51,001 nt of DNA from Thermosipho sp. (in: thermotogales) (GTDB lineage: Bacteria > Thermotogota > Thermotogae > Thermotogales > Fervidobacteriaceae). Below are positions 29,484 through 38,301 of this stretch, one piece after another; positions within the stretch are counted from its first letter, which is position 1, and the number at the start of each line of letters is the position of its first letter. Below the pieces are notes generated by a model. The model made no database searches. It was not told the DNA's origin and saw only the letters and a list, made by a program, of their open reading frames with translations. The position numbers and the translations under genes are program-made. The DNA lies in the NCBI GenBank assembly GCA_030153605.1, contig JASKLO010000008.1, positions 1 to 51,001 of the forward strand, written 5' to 3'.

Positions 29484-30038
29484 GTGAAAGTTTTGGTTAT
29501 ATCAGACACTCATGGCTCTTTGTTTTTTTGGAATAAAATAAAACATATTTTACCGACTGTAAACGAGATTTTCCACTTGGGAGATATTTTATACCATGGC
29601 CCTAGAAACCCTTTACCTAAAGGCTATGACCCAAAAAATCTTTCTGAAGAATTGAAAAAGCATAAAATAAAATATATTAGAGGAAACTGTGACGCAGATG
29701 TAGACTTGAAAGTTCTTGGTGTAGAAGAAATGCCTAAACAAATGTATGAATTTTTCGGCGATTATTCAATATTTATGCTCCATGGAGAAATTGTAGAAGA
29801 CGACAATGTGAATCTACTTGAATTTGCAAAAAGTCACAACGCAAAAGTTCTTTTACATGGTCATACTCATATACCCAAAATTGAAGAAAAAGAAGGAATT
29901 GTTATAGCAAATCCAGGTAGCCTTTCTCTTCCAAAAAATAACAATAAACCAACTTATATGATTTTAGATTTTGAAAATAAATTAAAAATTACCATTTATT
30001 CAGTTGATGGGGATGAGGTGGCTTCAATAGAAATATGA
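29484..30038 (+). CDS. YfcE-type metallophosphoesterase
   Basis: Calcineurin-like phosphodiesterase, 184 residues. The five metal-binding motifs are visible in order: SDTHGS, HLGDILYHGP, RGNCDADVD, MLHGE and LHGHTHIPK. The match with YfcE is close, including the GPRNPLPKGYDPKNL insert after the second motif. Such enzymes act on phosphodiester model substrates and their natural substrate is not known. GTG start, preceded by GAGGTG. The stop overlaps the next gene by four bases. Confidence 0.92.
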   Translation: MKVLVISDTHGSLFFWNKIKHILPTVNEIFHLGDILYHGPRNPLPKGYDPKNLSEELKKHKIKYIRGNCDADVDLKVLGVEEMPKQMYEFFGDYSIFMLHGEIVEDDNVNLLEFAKSHNAKVLLHGHTHIPKIEEKEGIVIANPGSLSLPKNNNKPTYMILDFENKLKITIYSVDGDEVASIEI

Positions 30039-30631
30039 AAAGCTATAAAACTATTTTTGGAATTCATGAAGATAAAATCAATATTAATAGATCAATTTTT
30101 ATTACCACGTTATCACATGTTGAAAGTATAGAAGAAGCAAAGGATTTTTTTAAGCAAATTTCAAAAAAATATAACGATGCAACCCATAACTGTCCTGCAT
30201 ATAGAGTACTTGAAAATGAGAAAATTTTAGAATTTTCTTCTGATGCCGGAGAACCATCTGGCACTGCAGGAAGACCAATACTTGGAGTGCTAAGAAAATA
30301 TGATTTAGTTAATGTCGCAGTCGTAGTTACAAGGTACTTTGGAGGAATTAAACTTGGTGTACGAGGGCTAATCGATGCTTATTCAGAAAGTGTTGAAAAT
30401 TTAGTTAAAAAACTTAAAATTGTGAAAATGATCCCAAAACCATTTTATAAGATTAAATTAGATTATACTGAATATGGAAAAGCAATGCAAGATTTACATT
30501 ATCGAGGATTTACAATTTTAAATTCTACTTTTGACGAAAAGTATGCATACATAGAACTAATGGGAGATGGTGAGTTGGAAGGTTATAAAATTATTGATAG
30601 TACAATAAAATACATTGAGGAGGCGACATAA
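30035..30631 (+). CDS. YigZ/IMPACT family protein
   Basis: Protein of 198 residues of the YigZ family (related to eukaryotic IMPACT). The N-terminal domain has the signature AGEPSGTAGRPILGVL and VVVTRYFGGIKLGVRGLIDAY, and the C-terminal RNA-binding-like domain is the usual DUF1949 part. Function in bacteria is uncertain, probably linked to translation or RNA handling. It overlaps the upstream phosphodiesterase by ATGA and abuts the aminotransferase gene. Confidence 0.93.
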   Translation: MKSYKTIFGIHEDKININRSIFITTLSHVESIEEAKDFFKQISKKYNDATHNCPAYRVLENEKILEFSSDAGEPSGTAGRPILGVLRKYDLVNVAVVVTRYFGGIKLGVRGLIDAYSESVENLVKKLKIVKMIPKPFYKIKLDYTEYGKAMQDLHYRGFTILNSTFDEKYAYIELMGDGELEGYKIIDSTIKYIEEAT

Positions 30632-31813
30632 ATGGTTTCTAAAAGGGCGTTAAATATGCCTGCAAGTCCAATAAGAAGACTTGTCCCTTATGCTGACGAA
30701 GCCAAAAGGAAAGGAATTCACGTTTATCATTTAAACATTGGTCAACCTGATCTTGAAACTCCAAAAGAATGGTATGAATATATTGAAAAATTTAAAACCA
30801 AAGTAGTTGCTTACACTCATTCTCAAGGTATTTTACCCTTGAGAGAAAAATTTTCTGAATACTATAAAAAGTGGAATATAAATGTTTCTCCTGATGAAAT
30901 TATGGTTACCAACGGCGGAAGTGAGGCAATAATGTTTGCATTAGGTGTTGTATGTGATCCTGGTGACGAGGTAATAGTTGTTGAACCATTCTACGCTAAT
31001 TATGCTGGTTTTGCTGCATATTTAAACATAAAGCTTGTTCCTGTTTCAACTACTCCTGAAAATGGTTATAGAATGCCTGAAAAAGAAGCATTTGAAAAAG
31101 TTATATCTTCAAAAACAAAAGCAATTTTATTTTCAAATCCTTCGAATCCAACAGGAGTAGTTTACTCAAAAGATGAGCTTCAAACAATTGTTGAAGTTGC
31201 AAAAGAAAATAACTTAGTAATTATATCTGATGAAGTATATAGAGAATTTGCATTTGATAATAAAAAATCAATTTCTGCATTTGAATTTGAAGAAATTCAT
31301 AATAATTTGATAATTGTGGATAGTATTTCTAAAAGATACAGTGCTTGTGGTGCAAGAATCGGGACATTTATTACAAAAAACAAAGATTTTTACAACGCTG
31401 CAATGAAATTTGCTCAGGCAAGGTTATCCCCAGCAGAAATCACACAATATGGTGCTATAGGTCTTCTGAATTCTTCTGAAGAGTATATGAAAAATGCAAT
31501 AGCTGAATATGAAAAAAGAAGAGACGTTGCTTATGAAGAAATTAAAAAGATTCCTGGAGTTGTGGCTCATAAGCCAGAAGGCGCCTTTTATCTTTCTGCA
31601 AAATTACCAGTAGATAATGCAGAAGAATTTATTAAGTGGATGCTTTTAAATTTCAACGTAGATGGAAAAACAACGATGGTTGCTCCTCTTTCAGGTTTTT
31701 ACGCAACTCCAAATGCAGGACTTAGCGAAATAAGAATTGCTTATGTCCTAAGTGCAGAAAAAATAAAAGACGCAATAAATATACTAGCTAAAGGAATTAA
31801 AGAATTTAAATAA
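30632..31813 (+). CDS. Pyridoxal-phosphate aminotransferase, class I/II
   Basis: Fold type I aminotransferase of 393 residues, most like aspartate aminotransferases of the AspC/AraT type. The internal aldimine lysine is in DSISKRYSACGARIG (about 225-239), with the phosphate-binding VTNGGSEAIMFAL and FSNPSNPTGVVYS motifs ahead of it. The arginine for the substrate carboxylate is in LSEIRIAYVLS near the C-terminus. The start ATG directly follows the stop of the YigZ gene, with GGAGGCG upstream. Substrate range is not readable from sequence. Confidence 0.9.
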   Translation: MVSKRALNMPASPIRRLVPYADEAKRKGIHVYHLNIGQPDLETPKEWYEYIEKFKTKVVAYTHSQGILPLREKFSEYYKKWNINVSPDEIMVTNGGSEAIMFALGVVCDPGDEVIVVEPFYANYAGFAAYLNIKLVPVSTTPENGYRMPEKEAFEKVISSKTKAILFSNPSNPTGVVYSKDELQTIVEVAKENNLVIISDEVYREFAFDNKKSISAFEFEEIHNNLIIVDSISKRYSACGARIGTFITKNKDFYNAAMKFAQARLSPAEITQYGAIGLLNSSEEYMKNAIAEYEKRRDVAYEEIKKIPGVVAHKPEGAFYLSAKLPVDNAEEFIKWMLLNFNVDGKTTMVAPLSGFYATPNAGLSEIRIAYVLSAEKIKDAINILAKGIKEFK

Positions 31814-31839
31814 TTCATCTGTTATTAAGGGGGATAAAA

Positions 31840-33351
31840 ATGAAACTTTCTAGTAAATTTCTTTTTATTGAATCATTAGTCATATTATTCATATTAGTAA
31901 TCGCGTTTTTCTTATTTAATAACATAGAAAAGAATACAAACTTATTAATCAAACATGATCAAGAGATCTTTCAAAATGCAGCGGAAAAAATTTTTTTTGA
32001 AGAAATTGAGCCAATAGTTGATTTCTGTTCAGATTACTCTTTGTGGGATGATACAGTAAATTTTGTAAATTCTTTAGATATGGATTGGGCTGCTGATTAT
32101 TTAGATGCTGAATACTTTAAGCAATTCAATATTGATTTTGTTGCAGTTTATTCAAAAGAAGGATCTAACATTTTTGTAGATTCAACTTTTGAAAATATAA
32201 TCCCACTTTTAGAAAAAATTAACGCAAAAGAATTCTTTTCTAGAGTTGATATTGGAAACCCTATTTTCAAATACTTATCTAGCAATAATTTATTAATAGC
32301 TTTAACCTATGCTACTATACATCCTACAAACGATGTAGAAAGATTAACTCCTCCATCTGGATATCTAGTTATGGGAAGAATTTTATCTCAAGAAAGTTTT
32401 ACGCACATTAAAGATATATTATTGGCTAACGTACAATTTTATCCTTATGAAACTTTAACTGAAGTTCCAAATCATGATAAATTCACCCTTTTGTTTCGCA
32501 AAAATCTTAAAGATGAAAAAGGAAATGAAATTGGTATGTTAGAAATTTCTAGAAAATCTATAGAAATTTCAAAATTATATAATTCTCTATTAAATACAGT
32601 AATAGCTATAATATTTTTTGGATTATTATTTACTATATTTGTTTCTATTTCATTAATGAAAACAATTATAAATCCTCTTAAAAAAGTTACAAATGGTATT
32701 TCAGAACACAATATAAGTGCGTTTGAAGATTTACTTAAAAGAAATGATGAAATAGGAGAACTAGCTAAAGCTACTAAAGAATACTTATTACAATCAGATA
32801 AAATAAAACAGTATGTAAATGAACTTGAAGTTAAAGCCAACGAGTTAAGAAATGCAAACGCTAAGATCAGAAAATTGCTTGAAACCGACCCTTTAACTAA
32901 CTTATTGAGTAGACATGTCCTAGTTGAACAATTTGATAGACTTATAAAACAGTCAAAAGAAAATTTCACTCCTTTATCTGTTATATTTATGGATCTCGAT
33001 AACTTTAAAAAAGTAAATGATATTCATGGACATTTAACCGGAGATAATCTTCTCAAAAAAATCGGAGAAATTGTTACTTCTTCATTAAGAGAATCTGATT
33101 TTCCAATAAGATACGGTGGAGACGAGATAATTATACTTCTTCCTAATACTACAAAAGAAAATGCAACCATTATAGCTGAAAGAATTAGAAAAAGGATAGA
33201 GAATGAATTATATGATAAATATGGGGTTACTGCTTCTATTGGAGTTACTGAATTACTCCCTTCTGATGATTTTGATTCTTTAATTACCAGAGTTGATAAT
33301 TTAGCTTATAATTCAAAAAATAATAAGAAAAACAAAGTAACTAGTGGTTAA
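31840..33351 (+). CDS. Membrane diguanylate cyclase (CHASE4-like, HAMP, GGDEF)
   Basis: Sensor that makes cyclic di-GMP, 503 residues. There is a signal-anchor helix near 7-27, an extracytoplasmic sensor domain of CHASE4 type (about 35-235, with DYSLWDDTVNFV), a second membrane helix (about 245-268), a HAMP-like linker and a GGDEF domain from about 350. The active site reads RYGGDEII, so the fifth position is Ile instead of Phe. The product-inhibition site RxxD is present as RESD just before. It is the last gene of its operon and is followed by a terminator. Confidence 0.9.
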   Translation: MKLSSKFLFIESLVILFILVIAFFLFNNIEKNTNLLIKHDQEIFQNAAEKIFFEEIEPIVDFCSDYSLWDDTVNFVNSLDMDWAADYLDAEYFKQFNIDFVAVYSKEGSNIFVDSTFENIIPLLEKINAKEFFSRVDIGNPIFKYLSSNNLLIALTYATIHPTNDVERLTPPSGYLVMGRILSQESFTHIKDILLANVQFYPYETLTEVPNHDKFTLLFRKNLKDEKGNEIGMLEISRKSIEISKLYNSLLNTVIAIIFFGLLFTIFVSISLMKTIINPLKKVTNGISEHNISAFEDLLKRNDEIGELAKATKEYLLQSDKIKQYVNELEVKANELRNANAKIRKLLETDPLTNLLSRHVLVEQFDRLIKQSKENFTPLSVIFMDLDNFKKVNDIHGHLTGDNLLKKIGEIVTSSLRESDFPIRYGGDEIIILLPNTTKENATIIAERIRKRIENELYDKYGVTASIGVTELLPSDDFDSLITRVDNLAYNSKNNKKNKVTSG

Positions 33352-33371
33352 ATAAATTTTTCAATAATAAG

Positions 33372-33406
33372 AAAAAGGGTGCCTTTTGGCACTCTTTTTT
33401 TTTTTT
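33372..33406 (+). terminator. Intrinsic terminator after the diguanylate cyclase
   Basis: AAAAAGGGTGCC (33372-33383) pairs with GGCACTCTTTTT (33388-33399), with one G-T wobble and a TTTT loop, followed by a long run of T. Confidence 0.9.
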
Positions 33407-33413
33407 GGAATTT

Positions 33414-33463
33414 TTGACAATTTAAAAATATATTGTATACTATATATGAACAATTAAACATAT
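33414..33463 (+). promoter_or_regulatory. Promoter and probable metal-responsive operator of the ArsR-CDF operon
   Basis: TTGACA (33414-33419) and TATACT (33436-33441) are 16 bases apart. An imperfect inverted repeat with ATATGAACAA at its left side and TTAAACATAT at its right (about 33444-33463) overlaps the expected start site. TGAACA half-sites of this kind are found in operators of zinc and cadmium sensors of the ArsR/SmtB family. Confidence 0.6.
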
Positions 33464-33477
33464 GTGGGGTGTATTCA

Positions 33478-33777
33478 ATGGATAAAATATCATATTTTAA
33501 ACTTGCAGAATTTTTTAAAATATTAAGTGACCCAACTAGATTAAAAATATTGATGTTATTATCAAAAAAAGAATGTAATGTTTCTGAAATCCAAAAAAAT
33601 GTTGGAACTAGTCAATCTACAGTTTCACATCAATTAAGAATTTTGAGACAAACAAATCTTGTAAAATATTCTAAATATGGTAAGCATGTATTTTACAAAT
33701 TGTATGATGATCATGTTAAAACAATTATTGACTTTGCCGTAGAACATATTCTAGAAGGAGAAGAAAAAAATGCATAA
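33478..33777 (+). CDS. ArsR/SmtB family metal-sensing repressor
   Basis: Winged-helix repressor of about 99 residues. The DNA-binding region has ILSDPTRLKILMLLSKKECN and then VGTSQSTVSHQLRILRQTNL, and a dimerising alpha5 helix follows with DDHVKTIIDFAVEHILEGEE. The D and two H of this last helix match the D-x-H-x(10)-H type zinc site of SmtB/CzrA proteins. ATG at 33478 is preferred, with GGGGTGT upstream; the open frame reaches back to 33433 but that would lie over the promoter. It overlaps the CDF exporter by eight bases and should repress it. Confidence 0.9.
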   Translation: MDKISYFKLAEFFKILSDPTRLKILMLLSKKECNVSEIQKNVGTSQSTVSHQLRILRQTNLVKYSKYGKHVFYKLYDDHVKTIIDFAVEHILEGEEKNA

Positions 33778-34648
33778 TCATTCGCATGAAACAAAAGATA
33801 TTATTGAAGCTAAATTAATTTTTTCTGTGATATTTAACTTGATAATTACTTTATCAGAAGTAATTGGCGGCATACTTTCAGGAAGTTTAGCGCTTATTTC
33901 AGACGCTCTTCACAATCTTAGTGATACTGGTGCTCTTTTAACTAGTTTTTTTGCAAGAAAAATTTCAAAAAAGCCAAAAAATCTAAAATATACATATGGA
34001 TATAAAAGGGCAGAAATTATAGCTGCAATTATAAATACAACAATTTTACTTGCAATTTCTGCAACTCTCTTGATTGAAGGGGTTAAAAAAATCATAAGTC
34101 CCGCTGAAATAAAAACCAACTTAATGCTCATAATTGCATATATTGGTTTATTTGGAAATGGTCTTACAGCAATTCTTTTATTTTCTCATAGCAAAGAAAA
34201 TTTAAACCTAAAATCATCTTTCTTACATATTTTAAGCGATTTGTTTTCATCAATTGCAATAATTATTACAGGACATTTAATTTCAAAATATAACATATTG
34301 ATATTAGATCCAATTATAACTTTTTTAATCGCTTCTTATATTATCATTGAATCAATAAAAATACTTAAAGAAAGTTTAAAAATAGTAATGCAAGCTACTC
34401 CAGAAAATATTGATATCAATTATTTAAAGCAAGAACTGGAAAATTTGAATTTTGTAAAAGATGTACATCATGTCCATGCTTGGACACTAGATGGACAAGA
34501 TGTATATTTAGAATGCCATGTTAAGATAAATTCAAATGATTATGACAAATGCTTGGAAATAATAAACAAAAAACTAAAGGATTTGGGATTTAATCACAAC
34601 ACTATACAATTAGAACTCGAAAAGTGCACTGACAATTGTATTGCCTAA
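33770..34648 (+). CDS. Cation diffusion facilitator (zinc/cadmium-type exporter)
   Basis: Proton-driven divalent-metal exporter, 292 residues. There are six membrane helices followed by a cytoplasmic ferredoxin-like domain with VHHVHAWTLDGQDVYLECHV. The transport site of zinc-type CDF proteins is visible: HxxxD in ALHNLSDT (helix 2) and HxxxD in LHILSDLFSS (helix 5), the H/D combination of zinc/cadmium-selective members. A short histidine-rich N-terminus (MHNHSHETK) may bind metal. It is translated from an eight-base overlap with the repressor gene. Confidence 0.92.
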   Translation: MHNHSHETKDIIEAKLIFSVIFNLIITLSEVIGGILSGSLALISDALHNLSDTGALLTSFFARKISKKPKNLKYTYGYKRAEIIAAIINTTILLAISATLLIEGVKKIISPAEIKTNLMLIIAYIGLFGNGLTAILLFSHSKENLNLKSSFLHILSDLFSSIAIIITGHLISKYNILILDPIITFLIASYIIIESIKILKESLKIVMQATPENIDINYLKQELENLNFVKDVHHVHAWTLDGQDVYLECHVKINSNDYDKCLEIINKKLKDLGFNHNTIQLELEKCTDNCIA

Positions 34649-34669
34649 AAAATTAAGCTATGCTAAAAT
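34641..34669 (+). promoter_or_regulatory. Promoter of the tRNA-Pro gene
   Basis: TTGCCT (34641-34646) and TAAAAT (34664-34669) are 17 bases apart, with TG-C before the -10 making it an extended type. The -35 overlaps the end of the CDF gene; the expected start lies a few bases before the mature tRNA. Confidence 0.6.
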
Positions 34670-34680
34670 ATTAAAGCAGT

Positions 34681-34757
34681 CTGGGCGTAGTTCAGATGGC
34701 TAGAACGCCAGAATCGGGATCTGGAGGTCGTGGGTTCAAATCCCACCGCCCAGACCA
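34681..34757 (+). tRNA. tRNA-Pro(CGG)
   Basis: A complete 77-base cloverleaf with encoded CCA. The acceptor stem is CTGGGCG/CGCCCAG with discriminator A; the D stem is GTTC/GAAC; the anticodon stem is CCAGA/TCTGG with loop ATCGGGA, giving anticodon CGG and G37; the T stem is GTGGG/CCCAC with loop TTCAAAT. The CGG anticodon reads the CCG proline codon, which is rare in this AT-rich genome. Confidence 0.97.
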
Positions 34758-34793
34758 ATTTTTTCTACATTGTACAAATATTGTTTTTGTAAC

Positions 34794-34829
34794 AAAAAAT
34801 GGTCTCGATGTTCTCGAGACCATTTTTTT
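34794..34829. terminator. Bidirectional intrinsic terminator
   Basis: AAAAAATGGTCTCGA (34794-34808) pairs perfectly with its partner at 34814-34828 around a five-base loop. The A and T ends make it work for the tRNA on the + strand and for the glycerol cluster on the - strand. Confidence 0.9.
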
Positions 34830-34843
34830 AACTAAAAATACTT

Positions 34844-35221
34844 TCATTTTTTTGGTGCAGGCCTAGTTGTAACAATATCTGCATCTGTTCCAGCTACATT
34901 TTTAATAATTATTTGACCAATTTCAACTGGAGCTTCTAAAGTAATATTAGAAATTTCTTTCATAACATCAAAAATCTTGGATTTTAAAACTGGTTTATTT
35001 GTTTTGACCGAAACAGTTGGAAAAATGCTACCTTTTACATAAACAACACTCATAACAACTCTCTTTGGAGCAGTTACCTCTTGGATAGCATAATCTTTTC
35101 CTTTAGGACATGTGTTTCCAGTTACTGCAACAACATTTCCATTCTCGTCAATTTCAACTTCTAATTCACAACCTAAAGGACAAACAATACATGTCATTAA
35201 TCTTTTTTCATTATTACTCAT
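34844..35221 (-). CDS. DUF1667 cysteine-rich protein
   Basis: Protein of 125 residues that usually accompanies a GlpA-type dehydrogenase and an FAD oxidoreductase. It has a CIVCPLGCELEVEID motif near the N-terminus and a fourth cysteine in GNTCPKGKDYA, which could bind an iron-sulfur cluster or zinc. The role is unknown but the constant gene neighbourhood suggests an electron-transfer subunit of the glycerol-3-phosphate dehydrogenase complex. ATG at 35221 is preferred, with GGAGGTG upstream, and overlaps the previous gene by eight bases. Confidence 0.85.
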   Translation of the reverse strand: MSNNEKRLMTCIVCPLGCELEVEIDENGNVVAVTGNTCPKGKDYAIQEVTAPKRVVMSVVYVKGSIFPTVSVKTNKPVLKSKIFDVMKEISNITLEAPVEIGQIIIKNVAGTDADIVTTRPAPKK

Positions 35222-36467
35222 TAGAAAGCACCTCCATAGTGATCCTGTCAACTGCTCTTTGGATTTCTTCTTTTTTGAGCTTAATTGAAATCATTTCAGC
35301 TGGTTTAACAACTGGTAATCTAACTTCTTTATTGATTTCAGGGAATCTAACTTTTACTTTATTCATAGGTCTACTGACTCTTGCATAAATTATAACATCA
35401 TTTTCCCCACTAACGTAATGAGGCACAAGTAAACGGACATTTCTACCACGAAATACCCTTTTCCACTTTCTTGTTGGGATACCTTCATTTTTTACAAACT
35501 CTGAAGCACCAAAAGCAGCTAGTTCCCCCTGTTCAACAACATGGTCAACTAAATCATTTATAACAAGAGCATTTCCGGCTGTGAAAACACCAGGTATGAG
35601 TGTTTCTAAATATTCATTAACAATTGGACCTCTAGTTGCTTGATCTTTCACTACACCAATTTTTTCTAATATCTTTATGTAAGGAACAAGACCTGCAGCT
35701 ACAACTACAGTATCACATTTTATTTCTTTTTCAGTGCCTTCTTTTATTTCCAATCTTTCATTAACCTCAGATATAATTACTTTTTCAACAGTACTGTCGC
35801 CTTCGACTCTTGTCACAGCATGACTTAAATAAAGAGGTATTCCAAAATCATCTAGACATTGCACTACATTTCTAGTTAAACCTCCAGGGAATGGCATTAA
35901 TTCTATAACAGCTTTAACAGTTGCTCCTTCCAACGCAAAACGTCTTGCCATTATCAAACCAACATCACCTGAACCAACAATTACTATTTCTTTTCCAGGC
36001 ATTATTCCGTATACATCCATCATTGTTTGAGCTTCTCCAGCGGTGAATATTCCAGGCAATCTTTTTCCAGTAACTCCTATTTCGTATAAATGTCTTTCTC
36101 TAGCTCCAGTAGCATAAATAATTGTTTTAGCAGTGAAAGTTTGTAAACCTTTAGAAGTTATAACCTTTATTCTTTTTTCAGTATCTGAAATATTTTCTAT
36201 TTCAGTAAGATGAGCATTTGTGAAATATTCAATACCCATTTTTTGAAATTTATCTATAAATCTATAAATAAATTCTGTTCCTGTTAAATCTTCTTTAAAA
36301 TAATGCAAACCAAAGCCTGGATGTAGACACTGTAAAGGAATTCCACCTAAAACATCCCTATTTTCAAGTAATAAAACATTCAAACCGAGTTCTTTAGCCT
36401 TTATTGCAGCAGCTAACCCTGCAGGACCTCCACCAATAATTATTGAGTCATATTTTGTAGTCATCAT
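35214..36467 (-). CDS. FAD-dependent NAD(P)/disulfide-type oxidoreductase
   Basis: Flavoprotein of 417 residues. The N-terminal FAD-binding motif is IIGGGPAGLAAAIKAKELGL, with GGIPLQCLHPGFG following; a second nucleotide motif IVGSGDVGLIMARRFALEGA lies near 165-185; the FAD-contacting GVFTAGNALVINDLVDHV is near 300. Together with the upstream GlpA-like protein and the downstream DUF1667 protein it probably forms a three-part glycerol-3-phosphate oxidising complex that passes electrons to NAD(P) or another carrier. It starts in an ATGA overlap with the glpA-like gene. Confidence 0.88.
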   Translation of the reverse strand: MMTTKYDSIIIGGGPAGLAAAIKAKELGLNVLLLENRDVLGGIPLQCLHPGFGLHYFKEDLTGTEFIYRFIDKFQKMGIEYFTNAHLTEIENISDTEKRIKVITSKGLQTFTAKTIIYATGARERHLYEIGVTGKRLPGIFTAGEAQTMMDVYGIMPGKEIVIVGSGDVGLIMARRFALEGATVKAVIELMPFPGGLTRNVVQCLDDFGIPLYLSHAVTRVEGDSTVEKVIISEVNERLEIKEGTEKEIKCDTVVVAAGLVPYIKILEKIGVVKDQATRGPIVNEYLETLIPGVFTAGNALVINDLVDHVVEQGELAAFGASEFVKNEGIPTRKWKRVFRGRNVRLLVPHYVSGENDVIIYARVSRPMNKVKVRFPEINKEVRLPVVKPAEMISIKLKKEEIQRAVDRITMEVLSNE

Positions 36468-37972
36468 ACCTCACCATCTCCTTGACTAGTTTTAAAGAAT
36501 GTTTTAACGTATCCAACACCGTAAGAACTCTTGTTATCTTTAACAAAAATTTTCCATTCAGGCATACCTAGGTAATTAGCAGCTACTCTAGCAATACGTA
36601 CTCTACAAAATGAACCTTGACACCAACCAAACATTGATGTTGTTCTAAATTTAATACCATCTAAGGATATTGTTTTAATTCCAATTTTTTTCATTCTTTC
36701 TATAGCTTCAATAATCTCAGCCTCTGTTACTTCTTTACACATACACAAAACATTACCAAATTTTGGATTTTCCTTAATTAATTCTTCTTTTTTTCTATCA
36801 TCAAGTAATTTGAATTTTTTGATTCCTTTTCTATATGGATTCCAATCTTTCTTTTCAACAAGTTTTACTCCTAATTTGTTTTTTATTAACTCATTAACTA
36901 TATATTCAGCTATTGCTGGTGAAGAAGTCAAAGCGGGAGATCTCATTCCTGCAGCATTAATAAATCCCTTAGGATTGTCATAAGCTTCTATAATCCATCT
37001 ACCTGAAGGTGGTTCCGCCCTTAATCCAGCAAAAGTTTTAATAACACTGCTTTTTGGCGGCATTTTAGCCAGCAGCCTCTTCGCGGATTCCCAAATGTAA
37101 TCTAAATACTTTTTCGTTGTAGAAACATCATCTTTAGCATCTAAAGGTAAATTTTCTGCAGAAGGACCAATTAAAATATTACCTTCCACAGTTTCAGAAA
37201 TAAAGACTCCCTTTGTAATTTCAGTAGGTACTTGGTGTACTATCCTTTTGACGCGAGGTTGTACATCCTCCTCAAGCAAATAATACTCTCCTCTTCTAGG
37301 AGTTATATCGAAATCAATTCCTGCTTTTTTAGAAATTATATCTGCATATAACCCAGCAGCATTTATTACTATATCTGCTTCAAAAAATCCTCTATTTGTT
37401 TGAACACCTTTCACTATTCCATTTTCAATAACAATATCTTCTACTTCTGTTTCAGTAAAGAGTTTTACACCATTATCTACAGCATTTTCTACCAAGCCAA
37501 GTACTGCATCCCAAGGAGCTATAAGACCTGCTGTAGGAGCCCATAAACCTGCAATTGCATCAGGACTAGCATTTGGTTCTAATTCCCTAAGTTCATCAGA
37601 ATAAACAATTTTCACATCAGGAACACCATTTTTTTCAGCTAAATCTAAGTAATATTGAAATTTTTCAACATCACGTTCACTAAAAGCTAACATCAATTCA
37701 CCTGGCCATTTTACAGGGACATCAAGTTCTTCTGCCCAAGAATGCCACAAACGATTTCCTCTCACACAAAGCTTCGATCGAAGTGGATATTTGCTAGGAT
37801 CATCTTCATGCCCAGGATGGATTACTGCGCTATTTGCCTTACTCGAACCCCATCCTACGTCGATGTTTTTTTCCAATAAAAACACTTCTAAATTTTGATA
37901 TTTACTAAGAACACGAGCAATAGCTGAACCAACTACGCCGGCTCCTATAACAACTACTTTTTTCGTTTCCAT
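36464..37972 (-). CDS. FAD-dependent glycerol-3-phosphate dehydrogenase, GlpA-like
   Basis: Oxidises glycerol 3-phosphate to dihydroxyacetone phosphate. The 502 residues hold an N-terminal DAO-type FAD domain (VVVIGAGVVGSAIARVL, then GWGSSKANSAVIHPGH) and a C-terminal BFD-like [2Fe-2S] domain from about residue 405 with the ligands in CMCKEVTEAEII and WCQGSFCRVRI. GlpA of E. coli has the same end domain. It has no membrane helix, so electrons must pass to partner subunits, likely the two genes that follow. AAGGAGG lies before the ATG. L-2-hydroxyglutarate oxidase-like function is an alternative, but the glycerol gene neighbourhood favours GlpA. Confidence 0.87.
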   Translation of the reverse strand: METKKVVVIGAGVVGSAIARVLSKYQNLEVFLLEKNIDVGWGSSKANSAVIHPGHEDDPSKYPLRSKLCVRGNRLWHSWAEELDVPVKWPGELMLAFSERDVEKFQYYLDLAEKNGVPDVKIVYSDELRELEPNASPDAIAGLWAPTAGLIAPWDAVLGLVENAVDNGVKLFTETEVEDIVIENGIVKGVQTNRGFFEADIVINAAGLYADIISKKAGIDFDITPRRGEYYLLEEDVQPRVKRIVHQVPTEITKGVFISETVEGNILIGPSAENLPLDAKDDVSTTKKYLDYIWESAKRLLAKMPPKSSVIKTFAGLRAEPPSGRWIIEAYDNPKGFINAAGMRSPALTSSPAIAEYIVNELIKNKLGVKLVEKKDWNPYRKGIKKFKLLDDRKKEELIKENPKFGNVLCMCKEVTEAEIIEAIERMKKIGIKTISLDGIKFRTTSMFGWCQGSFCRVRIARVAANYLGMPEWKIFVKDNKSSYGVGYVKTFFKTSQGDGEV

Positions 37973-38301
37973 TGATACATACCTCCTTATATAGTAGATT
38001 CTAACTAGCTTTTATACTAAAAATAATTCTTAAAACGTTAAATTTAACAGGATTTCACTAACTAGAATTGAAAAGTAAAAACTATAATGTAAAATTTGAA
38101 ATTAACAACCAACAATAATAATATCAAAAAACTTTAAAAACTCCAAAAAACCAATTAATGTATGAGATTTTTTTCACCAATTGAAAAAATGCTTTATATT
38201 CAAATCATTGAAATTAATACTCAAAAATAGTCTAGTCTAATTTTCCTTAAGGTCATCACATAATTAACATAATTTTAACCATTATAGTAACCATTATAGA
38301 T
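37973..38301. other. 329-base AT-rich intergenic region
   Basis: No open frame or RNA structure could be supported. It must hold the promoter for the glpA-like gene on the - strand; TATAAA- and TATATA-like boxes occur at 38010-38020 and 37990-38000, but no convincing -35. A weak A-T hairpin (TTTTTTC/GAAAAAA) lies near 38169-38188. A 12-base tandem repeat occupies its right end. Confidence 0.5.
38276..38299. repeat. Tandem 12-base repeat, two copies
   Basis: TAACCATTATAG occurs at 38276-38287 and again at 38288-38299, directly after the dhaM stop codon. Two copies of an AT-rich unit may be chance or a protein-binding site. Confidence 0.7.

Noticed and set aside
32472-32969. 165-codon open frame (-) opposite the diguanylate cyclase.
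   Set aside because: Antisense shadow of a well-supported gene, with no ribosome site and low-complexity Ser/Phe-rich text.
38276-38299. Two 12-base tandem repeats as the start of a CRISPR or larger repeat array.
   Set aside because: Only two adjacent copies without spacers; no cas genes and no further copies in the gap.
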